Source of the DNA: an uncultured Clostridia bacterium | GTDB lineage: Bacteria > Bacillota > Clostridia > Oscillospirales > Acutalibacteraceae | Reading direction: 5' to 3' | DNA length: 40,268 bases | Assembly (NCBI GenBank): GCA_947169815.1 | Contig: CAMVRG010000002.1 | Location: forward strand, 1 to 40,268 | Shown here: positions 1 to 8,677 of the stretch, piece by piece | How positions within the stretch are numbered: position 1 is the stretch's first letter | Layout: every line of letters starts with the position of its first letter | The notes under the pieces: generated by a model | Databases searched by the model: none | The model's input: the letters and a program-made list of their open reading frames with translations, nothing else | What the model was told of the DNA's origin: nothing | Program-made: the position numbers and the translations under genes

Positions 1-140
1 CTTTGCAGTTTAAAATGAGCGGATTTGGTTTAGGTCAAGGCAAAAAACGCAGGAATACTTTCGTATTCCGAGTATTTTTAACGCAGAGATAAGGCAAATC
101 TGCCATTTTAAACCGGGTTCGGATTCGTCTCGCTCTGCTT
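1..140. repeat. Imperfect palindromic intergenic element
   Basis: A noncoding stretch before hypB forms a large nested inverted repeat. Outer arms at about 9-26 (TTTAAAATGAGCGGATTT) and 97-112 (AAATCTGCCATTTTAAA) face each other. A perfect 7-bp hairpin, GGAATAC-TTTC-GTATTCC, lies at 52-69. The right flank at 118-136 matches, in reverse complement, 29771-29789 at 17 of 19 positions, so this is one member of a dispersed family. It has no coding capacity. The element may be cut by the window start. Confidence 0.6.
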
Positions 141-158
141 AAACGAAAGGAAAATATA

Positions 159-827
159 ATGAGCGAATTTAAAGTAATTGAAATCAAAAAAAGCGTTTAC
201 GAAAATAACGACCGCGAGGCGGACAGACTCCGCGCAAAGCTTAAGGAAAACAAAACGTTTCTTTTAAACCTTATGTCCTCCCCCGGAAGCGGTAAAACAA
301 CAACTCTTAAGCAGACTATTTCAAGGCTTAAGGACGAATACCGCCTCGGCGTTATGGAGGCGGATATAGACTCCGACGTTGACGCAAAAACGATAAGCGA
401 AACGGGAGCAAAGGCAATTCAGCTCCACACGGGCGGTATGTGCCACCTCGACGCGGGTATGACCGAGCAGGGACTCGACAGTATCAACGCCGACGAGTTC
501 GATTTCATAATTCTTGAAAACGTAGGAAATCTCGTATGCCCCGCCGAATTCGACACGGGCGCAAGCAAAAACGCTATGATTCTCTCCGTCCCCGAGGGCG
601 ATGACAAGCCGCTTAAATACCCCCTTATGTTCACTATAAGCGACTGCGTGCTTATCAATAAAATTGATACGAAAAGCGTCTTCGATTTCGACGACGAAGC
701 GGTCGTAGAGCGTATTCACAAGCTTAACCCGAAGGCTGAAATTTTCTTCATTTCCGCAAAGACGGGCGAGGGCATAGACGCGTGGTGCGACTGGCTGAGA
801 AAAGAAATAGATGAATGGAATAAATAA
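159..827 (+). CDS. hypB: Hydrogenase nickel incorporation GTPase HypB
   Basis: A 222-residue SIMIBI-class GTPase that supplies Ni(II) to [NiFe]-hydrogenase, and in some organisms to urease, normally working with HypA. Visible motifs are the P-loop SSPGSGKTTTL (about 40-50), switch-region MEADIDSD, the metal-site Cys-His in TGGMCHLDAG (about 91-100), the second metal Cys in NVGNLVCPAEFDTG, and the base-specificity motif NKID (about 168). These G-domain metal ligands are those known for HypB. The N-terminal His-rich Ni-storage stretch found in some homologues is absent. The start is ATG with GAAAGG about 9 nt upstream. No hypA or hydrogenase gene is in view, and the upstream 158 bp are a repeat, so it appears detached from a hyp operon. 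A transporter gene follows 16 bp downstream. Confidence 0.93.
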   Translation: MSEFKVIEIKKSVYENNDREADRLRAKLKENKTFLLNLMSSPGSGKTTTLKQTISRLKDEYRLGVMEADIDSDVDAKTISETGAKAIQLHTGGMCHLDAGMTEQGLDSINADEFDFIILENVGNLVCPAEFDTGASKNAMILSVPEGDDKPLKYPLMFTISDCVLINKIDTKSVFDFDDEAVVERIHKLNPKAEIFFISAKTGEGIDAWCDWLRKEIDEWNK

Positions 828-843
828 TACACGGAGGGCAAAA

Positions 844-2310
844 ATGAATCAGACTCTGACCAAAAAGAAACGGTTCGGTTATGCCTTCGGTATTTTTACC
901 GAATCGCTCGTATATAATATGTTTTATACATATTATCTGACCTTTCTTAACGAAATCGTCGGAATACAGCCGAAATTCAGCGCAATCATTATCTTTATCT
1001 CAATTGCGTGGGACGCGGTTACCGACCCGTTAATCGGAAATTATACGGACCGCCCGGGCGTTGACAAGAGAAAGGTTATGAGAATTTCAATTCTTCCGCT
1101 TGCCGTAACCTTTATCGCAGCGTGGACAAGTATCGGCGCAGGGCTCTCGTCCCAGACGGTAAAAATCCTGCTCTATACGTTTATCTCAATGCTCGTATGG
1201 ATATTCTATACGCTTTATTCAATCCCGTACTATGCGGTAGTCGCGGAGCTTACCGAGGACTATGACGAAAGAACCCAAATCCGTTCTCTCTCCTCTCTCC
1301 TCAACGCCTTTGCGGTAGGGCTCGGAAACATCCTTCCCGCCCTCGTTCCAACCGTTGCGGTCTTACTCACGAAGAAATATGAAAGCAATTCCTACGCGGT
1401 AATCGCTGCGCTAATAAGCGTTATCTCGGTTGCGCTCGGCTATATCTGCTGCGCCTCACTCAAGGGCGTTTATCAGCCGAAGCAAATCGCCGAGGGTGAA
1501 AGCTACGAAAGGCTTACGGTTAAATCAACCGTTAAATCCTTCTCGGATATTCTTAAGCTCAAGCCGACTAAATGGTTCTTAATCTTCGTATTCTTCTATC
1601 TTGCCTTTTCTTCAATGATTCAGTCCAATTTAACCTATATGGTTATCGACTGTATCGGAATGGAATACGATAAGGGAATAGCGATAGTTATTATAACCCT
1701 TGTTATCTCAATGGCGGCTATCGTTCCGCTCGTTGAAAAGGTTGCCGAGAAAAAGGACAGGCGCTTTGCGTGTATCGTATTCTTAAGCATCGCCCTCGTC
1801 GGCGAGATACTCATTAAGCTCGTAGGTCTTGACTTTACCGTCGGCTCATTTAAGATTATGTGTATCATAAGCCCCGCCTGCCTCGGACTTGCGGCAGGAA
1901 CCTTCTGGACGCTCTTCTATTCAATGGGCTACGACCTCGTTGAGCTCAATGAATTCAAAACGGGCGAGAGAAAGGAATCAACGATTACCTCGCTTCCTCA
2001 GTTCGTTCAGAAATTCGGCTCGGCGTTCGGTATTCTTATGGCGGGTCAGTTCCTTTCGGCATATGGCTACGATTCCTCTAAGGATATCGCGGGAAACGAA
2101 TCCCTCTTTGCGAAGGTAACCGACGTTAAAATTATCAACGGTATGGAAAATATCTCAACGATTATTCCCGCCGCGTTCCTTGCAGTTTCAATTATCGCGG
2201 TTATCGTTTATCCGATGACAAAAGAAAAGTTCAACGCGCTTATGCTTCAGCTTGAAAAGAAGAGAAAGGGCGAGGAATACAATACCGACGGACTGGATAA
2301 GCTTCTGTAA
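844..2310 (+). CDS. GPH-family (MFS_2) sugar:cation symporter
   Basis: An integral membrane transporter of 488 residues with about 12 hydrophobic segments. The loop WDAVTDPLIGNYTDRPGVDKRKVM near residue 60-80 is the characteristic MFS_2/GPH (MelB-like glycoside-pentoside-hexuronide:cation symporter) motif. The substrate cannot be read from the sequence. I moved the start from the ORF-track 811 to 844 because ACGGAGGG lies 6-7 nt upstream of that ATG, whereas 811 is inside the end of hypB without a ribosome site. It may be co-transcribed with hypB (16-bp gap), although the functions are not obviously related. A strong hairpin terminator follows. Confidence 0.85.
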   Translation: MNQTLTKKKRFGYAFGIFTESLVYNMFYTYYLTFLNEIVGIQPKFSAIIIFISIAWDAVTDPLIGNYTDRPGVDKRKVMRISILPLAVTFIAAWTSIGAGLSSQTVKILLYTFISMLVWIFYTLYSIPYYAVVAELTEDYDERTQIRSLSSLLNAFAVGLGNILPALVPTVAVLLTKKYESNSYAVIAALISVISVALGYICCASLKGVYQPKQIAEGESYERLTVKSTVKSFSDILKLKPTKWFLIFVFFYLAFSSMIQSNLTYMVIDCIGMEYDKGIAIVIITLVISMAAIVPLVEKVAEKKDRRFACIVFLSIALVGEILIKLVGLDFTVGSFKIMCIISPACLGLAAGTFWTLFYSMGYDLVELNEFKTGERKESTITSLPQFVQKFGSAFGILMAGQFLSAYGYDSSKDIAGNESLFAKVTDVKIINGMENISTIIPAAFLAVSIIAVIVYPMTKEKFNALMLQLEKKRKGEEYNTDGLDKLL

Positions 2311-2316
2311 TAAAAG

Positions 2317-2354
2317 AAGACCGTGTAGGTTTTCTACACGGTCTTTTATTTTTT
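2317..2354. terminator. Bidirectional intrinsic terminator
   Basis: Arms AAGACCGTGTAG and CTACACGGTCTT form a 12-bp stem followed on the plus strand by TTTATTTTTTT. The minus strand also has a T-rich exit (CTTTTATT). It separates the convergent symporter gene and hpt. Confidence 0.85.
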
Positions 2355-2402
2355 TAATAGTATTTTGCAAGCCGCGGCAACGCCCCGTAAAACTCGAAAT
2401 GC

Positions 2403-2954
2403 TTATTCATAAATCTCTCTTTTGAGCGCTCCGATATACGGAAGGTTACGGTATTTCTGGTCGTAGTCAAGGCCGTAGCCTACAACGAATTCGTCGGGCA
2501 CGTCGCAGCCTACGTAATCGGGAACGAGGTCAATGTCGGGAGCGCGTCTGGCAGGCTTGTCAAGAAGAGTGCAAATCGAAATAGAGTTTGCGCCCCTTGT
2601 CTGAAGCATTCTGCTTACGTAGTCGAGCGTTCTGCCAGAATCGAGAATGTCCTCAATAAGAAGAACGTCGTATCCCGCAAGGTCGATATCAATATCCTTT
2701 ACGATTTTTACCGCGCCCGATGAGCGGGTGCCGCCACCATAGCTTGAGACCGCGAGGAAATCGAGCTTAAGCGGAAGGTCGATATAACGGGTAAGGTCAG
2801 TCATAAAGTATACCGAGCCCTTCAGAATTCCTATAACGATAAGGTTTTTATCCTTGAAATCCTTTGTAATCTGCGCTCCGAGACGTTTGTTGATTTCTCT
2901 GAGCTCCTCCTCGGTTACAAGCACCTCGGAAATGTCATTTGCTAAATTTGCCAT
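2403..2954 (-). CDS. hpt: Hypoxanthine(-guanine) phosphoribosyltransferase
   Basis: A cytosolic enzyme converting hypoxanthine or guanine plus PRPP to IMP or GMP. The 183-residue length is typical for bacterial Hpt. The PRPP-binding motif VLLIEDILDSGRTL is at about 99-112, KGSVYFMTDL gives the N-terminal loop, and SSYGGGTRSSG is the flexible catalytic loop. The ATG is preceded by TTTGAGGT. It is the last gene of the minus-strand purine operon, 51 bp after the second permease. That gap contains a palindromic hairpin repeat rather than a terminator with a T-run, so read-through from the transporter genes is likely. Confidence 0.95.
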   Translation of the reverse strand: MANLANDISEVLVTEEELREINKRLGAQITKDFKDKNLIVIGILKGSVYFMTDLTRYIDLPLKLDFLAVSSYGGGTRSSGAVKIVKDIDIDLAGYDVLLIEDILDSGRTLDYVSRMLQTRGANSISICTLLDKPARRAPDIDLVPDYVGCDVPDEFVVGYGLDYDQKYRNLPYIGALKREIYE

Positions 2955-2971
2955 AATTATACCTCAAAAAA

Positions 2972-3000
2972 CCGCAGGGGACGATGACAGCATCGTCCCG
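2972..3000. repeat. Dispersed hairpin repeat, copy 1
   Basis: GGGACGATG-acag-CATCGTCCC forms a 9-bp stem preceded by CCGCAGG. Two related copies with the same CCGTAGGGG-type lead lie at 23160-23227. It sits between hpt and the permease gene inside an operon. No T-run follows in either direction that would make it a standard terminator. Confidence 0.65.
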
Positions 3001-3005
3001 CATTT

Positions 3006-4007
3006 TTATCTTTCTTCTCGGAAGTATGAAAGTCCTAGCGCCTCGGGCGGCTGATTTTCCTTCTTCTTTCTCGCCGAAACAACGATAAGAACTGCTATCG
3101 TTACAACGTAGGGAAGCATTTTGAAAAGCTCCTGCGCCTTAAGAGAAAGTCCGGGGATAAACAGATAAACTATATAAAGTCCGCCGAAAATAATCGAGGC
3201 GAAAATTCCGAGGTTCGGTCGCCATATAGCGAAGATAACAAGCGCGATTGCAAGCCAGCCTCTGTCGCCGAAGCCGCCGTTCGACCATACGCCGTTGGCG
3301 TAGTCCATTACGTAGTAAAGTCCGCCGAGACCCGCGATAACCGAGCCTATACAGGTAGCGAGATACTTTGACTTGGTAACGCTTATACCTGCCGCGTCAG
3401 CGGTTGCGGGGTTTTCGCCTACCGCGCGGAGATGAAGTCCGCCCCTCGTTCTGTTGAGGAAGAAACCGCAGATAATCGCAATAATAATTGCAACGTACGC
3501 AAGGAAGCCGTAGGATAAAAACAGCTTTCCGAAAACTCCGAGGCTCTTTGCGAACGGAAGCTTGGTTGAGAAGAACGCGCTCGTTCTTGAAAGAGCTACC
3601 GACGGAACGTCGCTGCCCGTAAGCTTAATGAGGGAAGCGCCGAAAAAGTTACCGAAGCCTACGCCGAAGGTTGTAAGCGCAAGACCCGTTACGTTCTGAT
3701 TAGCGCGAAGCGTAACCGTAAGGAAACAGTAAATAAGTCCTGCGAGAAGCGAACCGATTACCGTACAGATAAGCGGAATGAATATAGCAAGGAAACCGTT
3801 AAGCGCGTTACCCGCTCCGACCGAATGCTCGTAAAGGAACGCGCCTATAACGCCGCTGATACCGCCGATATACATAATACCCGGAATACCGAGGTTGAGA
3901 TTGCCCGCTTTCTCGGTCATAATCTCGCCCGTTGCGCCGTAGAGAATCGGTACGCCCTGCATAACAGCGCGGGGGAATAAAGAAATTAAAAGATTAATGA
4001 ATCCCAT
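3006..4007 (-). CDS. Purine nucleoside ABC transporter permease (NupQ/YufQ-like)
   Basis: A 333-residue membrane permease of the branched-chain/BMP-type family (related to B. subtilis NupQ/YufQ). It has about 8-10 hydrophobic segments, the early motif YGATGEIMTEKAGNLNLGIPGIM typical of this subunit, and AVGENPATADAAGISV in the cytoplasmic coupling loop. The start ATG has GGAGGT 7 nt upstream. Only one base separates it from the upstream permease stop, so translation is probably coupled. The paired permeases, double ATPase and BMP lipoprotein make a complete importer. Neighbouring xpt and hpt indicate purine nucleosides or bases as substrate (inference). Confidence 0.9.
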   Translation of the reverse strand: MGFINLLISLFPRAVMQGVPILYGATGEIMTEKAGNLNLGIPGIMYIGGISGVIGAFLYEHSVGAGNALNGFLAIFIPLICTVIGSLLAGLIYCFLTVTLRANQNVTGLALTTFGVGFGNFFGASLIKLTGSDVPSVALSRTSAFFSTKLPFAKSLGVFGKLFLSYGFLAYVAIIIAIICGFFLNRTRGGLHLRAVGENPATADAAGISVTKSKYLATCIGSVIAGLGGLYYVMDYANGVWSNGGFGDRGWLAIALVIFAIWRPNLGIFASIIFGGLYIVYLFIPGLSLKAQELFKMLPYVVTIAVLIVVSARKKKENQPPEALGLSYFREER

Positions 4008-4008
4008 A

Positions 4009-5121
4009 TTACTTTACCTCCTTGCTGCTTTTGTTGAATTTAATTTCATAGTTTACGAAGAATTCGCAACCGATAATGAAGAAGAGGATAATTCCTGTAA
4101 GAATATCCGAGAAGGACTTGTTGAGTCCAAAATCGGTAGCTATCTGCTGAGCTCCCGCCTCGAGGAAGGAGAGAAGGAGCGCCGTAAGAATCATTACAAC
4201 GGGATTGAACTTTGCTAGCCACGATACCATAATCGCGGTAAAGCCGCGTCCTCCCGCCGTTTCGGTTGTAATCGTATGGCTTGTTCCGCCTACAAGAAGA
4301 AGTCCCGCTATACCGCAGATTGCGCCCGAAAGAAGCATCGTTCTTATGATTACCTTTTTAACGTTAAGGCCGATATATCTCGCCGTGTTCTGGGATTCGC
4401 CCACTACGGCAATCTCATATCCGTGCTTGCTGTATTTAAGATATACATACATAAATACCGTAAGCGCAAGAACAATAATTACGTTGAGAAGATATTTCTG
4501 GTTACCTATTTCGGGGAACCAGCCCGCCTCGGTTGTGGCATTGATAATTCCGATTGTGCCCGAGCCCTTGGGGTTTTCCCATACGCGGGCGAAATACGCA
4601 ACAAGCTGAATACCTACGTAGTTCATCATAAGGGTAAACAGGGTTTCGTTTGTATTTAAGGTAGCCTTGAACACGGCGGGAATTACCGCCCAGATTGCGC
4701 CTGCGAGAATACTTGCAACAATCATTGTTATTATCAGAAGCGCGTTCGGAAGCCTGTTTCCGAAAAGAATCATACACGCCGCCGAAGCGAGACCGCCTAT
4801 AAGCACCTGTCCCTCGGCGCCGATATTCCAGAAGCGCATTTTAAACGCGGGCGTTACCGCAAGCGATACGCAAAGAAGCATTGAAAGGCTCTGTAAAAGG
4901 TTCCATATTCTTCTTGACGTTCCGAAGGCGCCGTCAAGCATTGTGGCGTATACCTTTATCGGGTTTTCGCCCGTAAGCGCCATAGTTACAAACGCGCATA
5001 CAATCAGCGCGGCTACTACCGAGCCTGCTCTTACTAGGGTTGCCTTGAGCGGCGGCATCGTTTCACGCTTTGCAACGTGGAACAGCGGCTCGCGCTTTTT
5101 ATTTGAAGCGTTACTGCTCAT
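4009..5121 (-). CDS. Purine nucleoside ABC transporter permease (NupP/YufP-like)
   Basis: The larger permease partner, 370 residues. An N-terminal cytoplasmic stretch is followed by about 9-10 membrane segments. MRFWNIGAEGQVLIGGL (about 115-131) and VVGESQNTARYIGLNVKKV (coupling helix, about 238-256) are family hallmarks. The start overlaps the stop of the ATPase gene by 11 bp, and the stop lies one base from the next permease ATG, giving a fully coupled ATPase-permease-permease order. It forms the membrane heterodimer with the NupQ-like protein. Confidence 0.9.
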   Translation of the reverse strand: MSSNASNKKREPLFHVAKRETMPPLKATLVRAGSVVAALIVCAFVTMALTGENPIKVYATMLDGAFGTSRRIWNLLQSLSMLLCVSLAVTPAFKMRFWNIGAEGQVLIGGLASAACMILFGNRLPNALLIITMIVASILAGAIWAVIPAVFKATLNTNETLFTLMMNYVGIQLVAYFARVWENPKGSGTIGIINATTEAGWFPEIGNQKYLLNVIIVLALTVFMYVYLKYSKHGYEIAVVGESQNTARYIGLNVKKVIIRTMLLSGAICGIAGLLLVGGTSHTITTETAGGRGFTAIMVSWLAKFNPVVMILTALLLSFLEAGAQQIATDFGLNKSFSDILTGIILFFIIGCEFFVNYEIKFNKSSKEVK

Positions 5122-6664
5122 TTTCCGAACCCTCCTTCTTGTTTACGCTCTTGGTCATAAGTAATCCGAGCTCTTCCTTCTTGGCGGTCTTGCCGTCAAC
5201 GATTCCCGTAACGTTACCCGAATTTATTACCATTATTCTGTCGCAAAGGGCAATCAGAACGTCGAGGTCCTCGCCTACGAAGATAATTGATACGCCCTCC
5301 TCCTTCTGCTTGTTGAGAAGGTTATAAATCATATATGACGAGTTGATATCAAGTCCTCTTACGGGATAAGCTACCATAAGAACTCTCGGCTCAAGGGCGA
5401 TTTCACGTCCTACGAGTACCTTCTGTACATTACCGCCCGAAAGACGTCTTACAGGGGTGTTCGTACCCGGCGTTACTACCTCAAGCTCGTCGATAATTTC
5501 CTCTGCGAGTTTCTTCGGCTTCTTTCTGTCGAGGAATTCGCTCTTACCGCTCTTGTAGGAACGGAGCATCATATTATCGGTAATGTCCATGCTTCCTACA
5601 AGTCCCATTCCGAGTCTGTCCTCGGGAACGAAGGACATTGCAACGCCGAGCTTTCTTATCTCTCTCGGAGTCTTTCCGACGAGCTGCTGTTCAACCTCGT
5701 CCGTATCCGTAAAGAGAATGCTTGAGCCCTTTTCGCATTTCTGAAGTCCCGCGATAGCTTCAAGAAGCTCCTTCTGTCCGCTTCCCGAAATGCCCGCTAC
5801 GCCGAGAATTTCGCCGCTGTTTACGGTAAACTTTACGTCGGTCAGCGCGTTTGAGCCGTCGCGGTTTTTAACGTTAAGCTTTTTAACAACAAGTCTCGGC
5901 TCGGGGTCCTTCGGGTCCTTTCTCTCGATATTGAGGTCAACCTTTTCGCCTACCATCATCTCGGTAAGCGACGCCTCGGTTGCGTCCTTTGTATCTACCG
6001 TTCCGACGTTTTCGCCCTTTCTGAGGGTCGATACCCTGTCGGAGATTTCAAGCACCTCGTGGAGCTTGTGGGTAATTATAATAATTGACTTATCGTCCGC
6101 TCTCATATTGCGGAGAACGTCAAATAATTTACTTGTTTCCTGAGGCGTCAGTACAGCGGTCGGCTCGTCAAGAATAAGAATATCCGCGCCTCTGTAAAGC
6201 ACCTTGATTATTTCAACCGTCTGTTTTTCCGAAACAGACATCTCGTATACCTTCTTGTCAAGGTCGAGAATAAAACCGTACTGGTCAACAATTTTTTTTA
6301 TTTCCTGCTTGGCTTTTTTTATGTTGAATTTCTTTCCGTCGTCAATGCCAAGCACTATGTTTTCGGCAGCCGAGAAAATATCTACCAGCTTAAAATGCTG
6401 GTGAATCATACCGATTCTGAAGGAAAAGGCGTCCTTGGGAGAACTGATAACAACGGGCTTTCCCTCAACAAAAATCTCTCCCTCGTCGGGGTAATAAATA
6501 CCCGAAACCATATTCATAAGCGTGGTTTTACCGCTTCCGTTTTCGCCGAGAATTGCGAGAATTTCGCCCTTGTATACCGTTAAGTCAACATTTTTGTTAG
6601 CAACTACCTTGGTTCCGAACGCCTTGGTAATTCCCTTTAACTCGAGTGCAACTTTTTTGCTCAT
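5111..6664 (-). CDS. ABC transporter ATPase with two ATP-binding domains (NupO/YufO-like)
   Basis: A 517-residue cytosolic ATPase with tandem nucleotide-binding domains of the sugar/nucleoside (RbsA, YufO) type. Domain 1 carries Walker A GENGSGKTT (about 40-48), Q-loop MIHQHFKLVD, signature-like MSVSEKQTVEII and Walker B ILILDEPTAVLTP. Domain 2 is the usual degenerate one: GISGSGQKEL replaces a proper Walker A, the signature RRLSGGNVQK is good, and VLMVAYPVRGLDI lacks the catalytic Glu. Asymmetry of this kind is normal for the family. It overlaps the downstream permease by 11 bp and follows the lipoprotein gene after a 97-bp gap holding a hairpin. Confidence 0.94.
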   Translation of the reverse strand: MSKKVALELKGITKAFGTKVVANKNVDLTVYKGEILAILGENGSGKTTLMNMVSGIYYPDEGEIFVEGKPVVISSPKDAFSFRIGMIHQHFKLVDIFSAAENIVLGIDDGKKFNIKKAKQEIKKIVDQYGFILDLDKKVYEMSVSEKQTVEIIKVLYRGADILILDEPTAVLTPQETSKLFDVLRNMRADDKSIIIITHKLHEVLEISDRVSTLRKGENVGTVDTKDATEASLTEMMVGEKVDLNIERKDPKDPEPRLVVKKLNVKNRDGSNALTDVKFTVNSGEILGVAGISGSGQKELLEAIAGLQKCEKGSSILFTDTDEVEQQLVGKTPREIRKLGVAMSFVPEDRLGMGLVGSMDITDNMMLRSYKSGKSEFLDRKKPKKLAEEIIDELEVVTPGTNTPVRRLSGGNVQKVLVGREIALEPRVLMVAYPVRGLDINSSYMIYNLLNKQKEEGVSIIFVGEDLDVLIALCDRIMVINSGNVTGIVDGKTAKKEELGLLMTKSVNKKEGSENEQ

Positions 6665-6706
6665 AGTCTGTCTCTCTTTTCAATATTTCGATAATAAGAG
6701 TAGATA

Positions 6707-6733
6707 GCCGTGACTGTAAAATACAGCCACGGC
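6707..6733 (-). other. Intra-operon mRNA hairpin after the lipoprotein gene
   Basis: Arms GCCGTGACTGTA and TACAGCCACGGC (one mismatch, loop AAA) form a strong stem between the BMP lipoprotein gene and the ATPase gene. On the transcribed strand no T-run follows, so I read it as a 3'-end stabiliser or partial attenuator that lets the binding protein be made in excess, as is common in ABC operons (inference). Confidence 0.55.
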
Positions 6734-6761
6734 CGTTACTATTAGGTTTGCTTTTTATATC

Positions 6762-8000
6762 TTAAAAAGCAGTATTAAGAAGAGTGATACCGTCAATCTG
6801 TACGTCGAAGTAAGGAGCTGAACGGAATTCTGACTCGTGGAAGAAGCCGTCCTTAACTACCTCTGTGTCGCCCTTGAACTCAGCGTCTGTATCAACGTCA
6901 GCCTGATAGGTGTCAAGAGTCTTGCCTTTAACCGTGAAGTTAGCTGTATCGAATACGTGAACGGAACCGTCCTCAAGGCCCTTCTTAACCTCGTCAATCT
7001 TAGCCTGAGTATCCTTAGCGGCAGCCTGCTCGTTAACCTCTGTGAGCTCAACGGAGCCTGTTGCGATAGTGCCTGTCCAGTCAGCGTCGATAGCTTCGCC
7101 CTTCTGAACCTGACCTACCATATACTTGAAATAAGGAGCCCAGTTAATTCTTGAAGATACGATAAATGTATTCGGGCAAGCGTCCTTTGTTGAACCGTTG
7201 TAGGAAATGTCGGGGATACCTGCGTTTTCACAAGCGGTGGGAGCGCCCATTGAGTCAGCGTGCTGTGAAATAAGGTCAGCACCGCCGTCGATAAGAGCCT
7301 GAGCAGCTTCCTTCTCAGCAGCCTCGTCATACCATGAGCCTGTGAACTTAACGTCCATGATAACGTCGGGGCATACGCTCTTAGCGCCGAGATAGAATGA
7401 TGTGTAACCGCTGATAACCTCTGCATAAGTATAAGCGCCTACATAACCCATCTTCGGAACTTCGCCCTTAAGCTTTCCTGCTTCCTTGATTTCGTTGAGC
7501 TTGAGACCTGCTGCAACGCCGGCAAGATATCTGCCCTCATAGATAGAAGCGAAAGCATTGTGGAAATTGGGAAGGTTTTCGGTGTGAGCCTTTGTACCTG
7601 TTGCGTGACAGAACTCTACGTCCTTGAATTCCTTAGCAGCCTGAATAAGGAAATCCTCGTGGCTGAAGGAGTCAGCGAATACGATGTTGCAGCCCTGGTC
7701 AACAAGGTCGGCAGCAGCCTCGTAGCACTCGTTGCTCTCGGGAACGTTAGTCTTGAGAACATACTCTACGCCGAGCTCTTCGCAAGCTTCCTTAGCGCCG
7801 TTGATGAAGTTAAGGTCATAGGTTGAGTTTTCGTCGTGTAAGAAGATGAATCCAACCTTAACAGCCTTAGCGTCTTCGGCAGCCTTTGTTGTGCTCTCTG
7901 CTTCTCCGCCGTTTCCGCCCTTGGAGCAAGCAACAAAAATGCCTGCTACTGCGAGGAGAACTGCGAGAACGATAGCAACAATTTTCTTTGAGTTTTTCAT
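6762..8000 (-). CDS. BMP-family (BmpA/PnrA/NupN-like) substrate-binding lipoprotein
   Basis: The extracytoplasmic nucleoside receptor of the transporter, 412 residues. A lipoprotein signal MKNSKKIVAIVLAVLLAVAG ends in lipobox FVAC, with lipidated Cys about 25, followed by a Gly/Glu/Ser linker. The BMP fold begins at VKVGFIFLHDENSTYDLNFINGA. Later motifs include ADSFSHEDF, GTKAHTENLPNFHNAFASIYEGRYLAGVAAG and VGAYTYAEVISGYTSFYLGAKSV. I chose ATG at 8000 because GGAGGG lies 7 nt upstream; the longer ORF start at 8015 would place that ribosome site inside the coding sequence. It sits 59 bp downstream of xpt and is presumably co-transcribed. Confidence 0.93.
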   Translation of the reverse strand: MKNSKKIVAIVLAVLLAVAGIFVACSKGGNGGEAESTTKAAEDAKAVKVGFIFLHDENSTYDLNFINGAKEACEELGVEYVLKTNVPESNECYEAAADLVDQGCNIVFADSFSHEDFLIQAAKEFKDVEFCHATGTKAHTENLPNFHNAFASIYEGRYLAGVAAGLKLNEIKEAGKLKGEVPKMGYVGAYTYAEVISGYTSFYLGAKSVCPDVIMDVKFTGSWYDEAAEKEAAQALIDGGADLISQHADSMGAPTACENAGIPDISYNGSTKDACPNTFIVSSRINWAPYFKYMVGQVQKGEAIDADWTGTIATGSVELTEVNEQAAAKDTQAKIDEVKKGLEDGSVHVFDTANFTVKGKTLDTYQADVDTDAEFKGDTEVVKDGFFHESEFRSAPYFDVQIDGITLLNTAF

Positions 8001-8059
8001 TCGTTTTCCCTCCAAAAAATAATATGTTTATATTACAAGGCCGAATTGCCTTAATAACC

Positions 8060-8635
8060 TTATCTGAATACGATTTCGCCCGTATCAGCGTTCATGCTTT
8101 CAACTATCGCAAGGGATTCAACCTTGATTCCCTCTTCGCGGAGCTTATCGCCGCCGTGCTGGTAACCCTTTTCAATTACCGTTCCGCAGCCCGCAAGCTC
8201 GGCGCCGCTGTCCTTAACGAGCTGAATAAGACCTCTGAGCGCGTTTCCTATCGCAAGAAAATCGTCGACGATAAGAACCCTGTCGCCCTCGCCGAGGAAC
8301 CTTCTGGAAATCATAATGTCGTAGGTAGTACCGTGTGTAAACGATTCGACCTGAGTCGTGTAAACGTCGCCCGCGATGTTTTTAGTCTTTGTTTTTTTTG
8401 CAAAAACTAAAGGGCATCCAAATTCCTGCGCGACAAACGCACCGATAGCAATGCCCGATGCCTCTATTGTCAGGATTTTGTTTACGCCCTCGTCCTTGAA
8501 CAATCTGTGAAATTCTTTTCCGACCTCGTGTAAAAACACGCAGTCTATCTGGTGGTTGAGAAAGCAGTCTACCTTTAAGATATTGCCCTCGTATACTTCA
8601 CCCTCATCAAGAATTTTCTTTTTAAGAAGGTCCAT
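8060..8635 (-). CDS. xpt: Xanthine phosphoribosyltransferase
   Basis: Makes XMP from xanthine and PRPP in purine salvage. The protein has 191 residues from the chosen ATG, close to B. subtilis Xpt. Diagnostic segments are ILKVDCFLNHQID near the N-terminus, ILTIEASGIAIGAFVAQEFGCPLVFAKK, the PRPP motif VLIVDDFLAIGNAL (about 124-137) and GCGTVIEKGYQHGGDKL. The ORF track begins at a GTG four codons earlier. GGTGGTGAG overlaps that GTG and sits just upstream of the ATG, so the ATG is preferred, and it aligns with the known Xpt N-terminus. It is the first gene of the salvage operon. Confidence 0.94.
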   Translation of the reverse strand: MDLLKKKILDEGEVYEGNILKVDCFLNHQIDCVFLHEVGKEFHRLFKDEGVNKILTIEASGIAIGAFVAQEFGCPLVFAKKTKTKNIAGDVYTTQVESFTHGTTYDIMISRRFLGEGDRVLIVDDFLAIGNALRGLIQLVKDSGAELAGCGTVIEKGYQHGGDKLREEGIKVESLAIVESMNADTGEIVFR

Positions 8636-8677
8636 AAGACTCACCACCGATAATTTATAATTTTAAATTACACAACT

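Noticed and set aside
811-843. Upstream start for the symporter gene (ORF-track 811)
   Set aside because: Overlaps hypB with no ribosome site, while ATG 844 has ACGGAGGG at good spacing.
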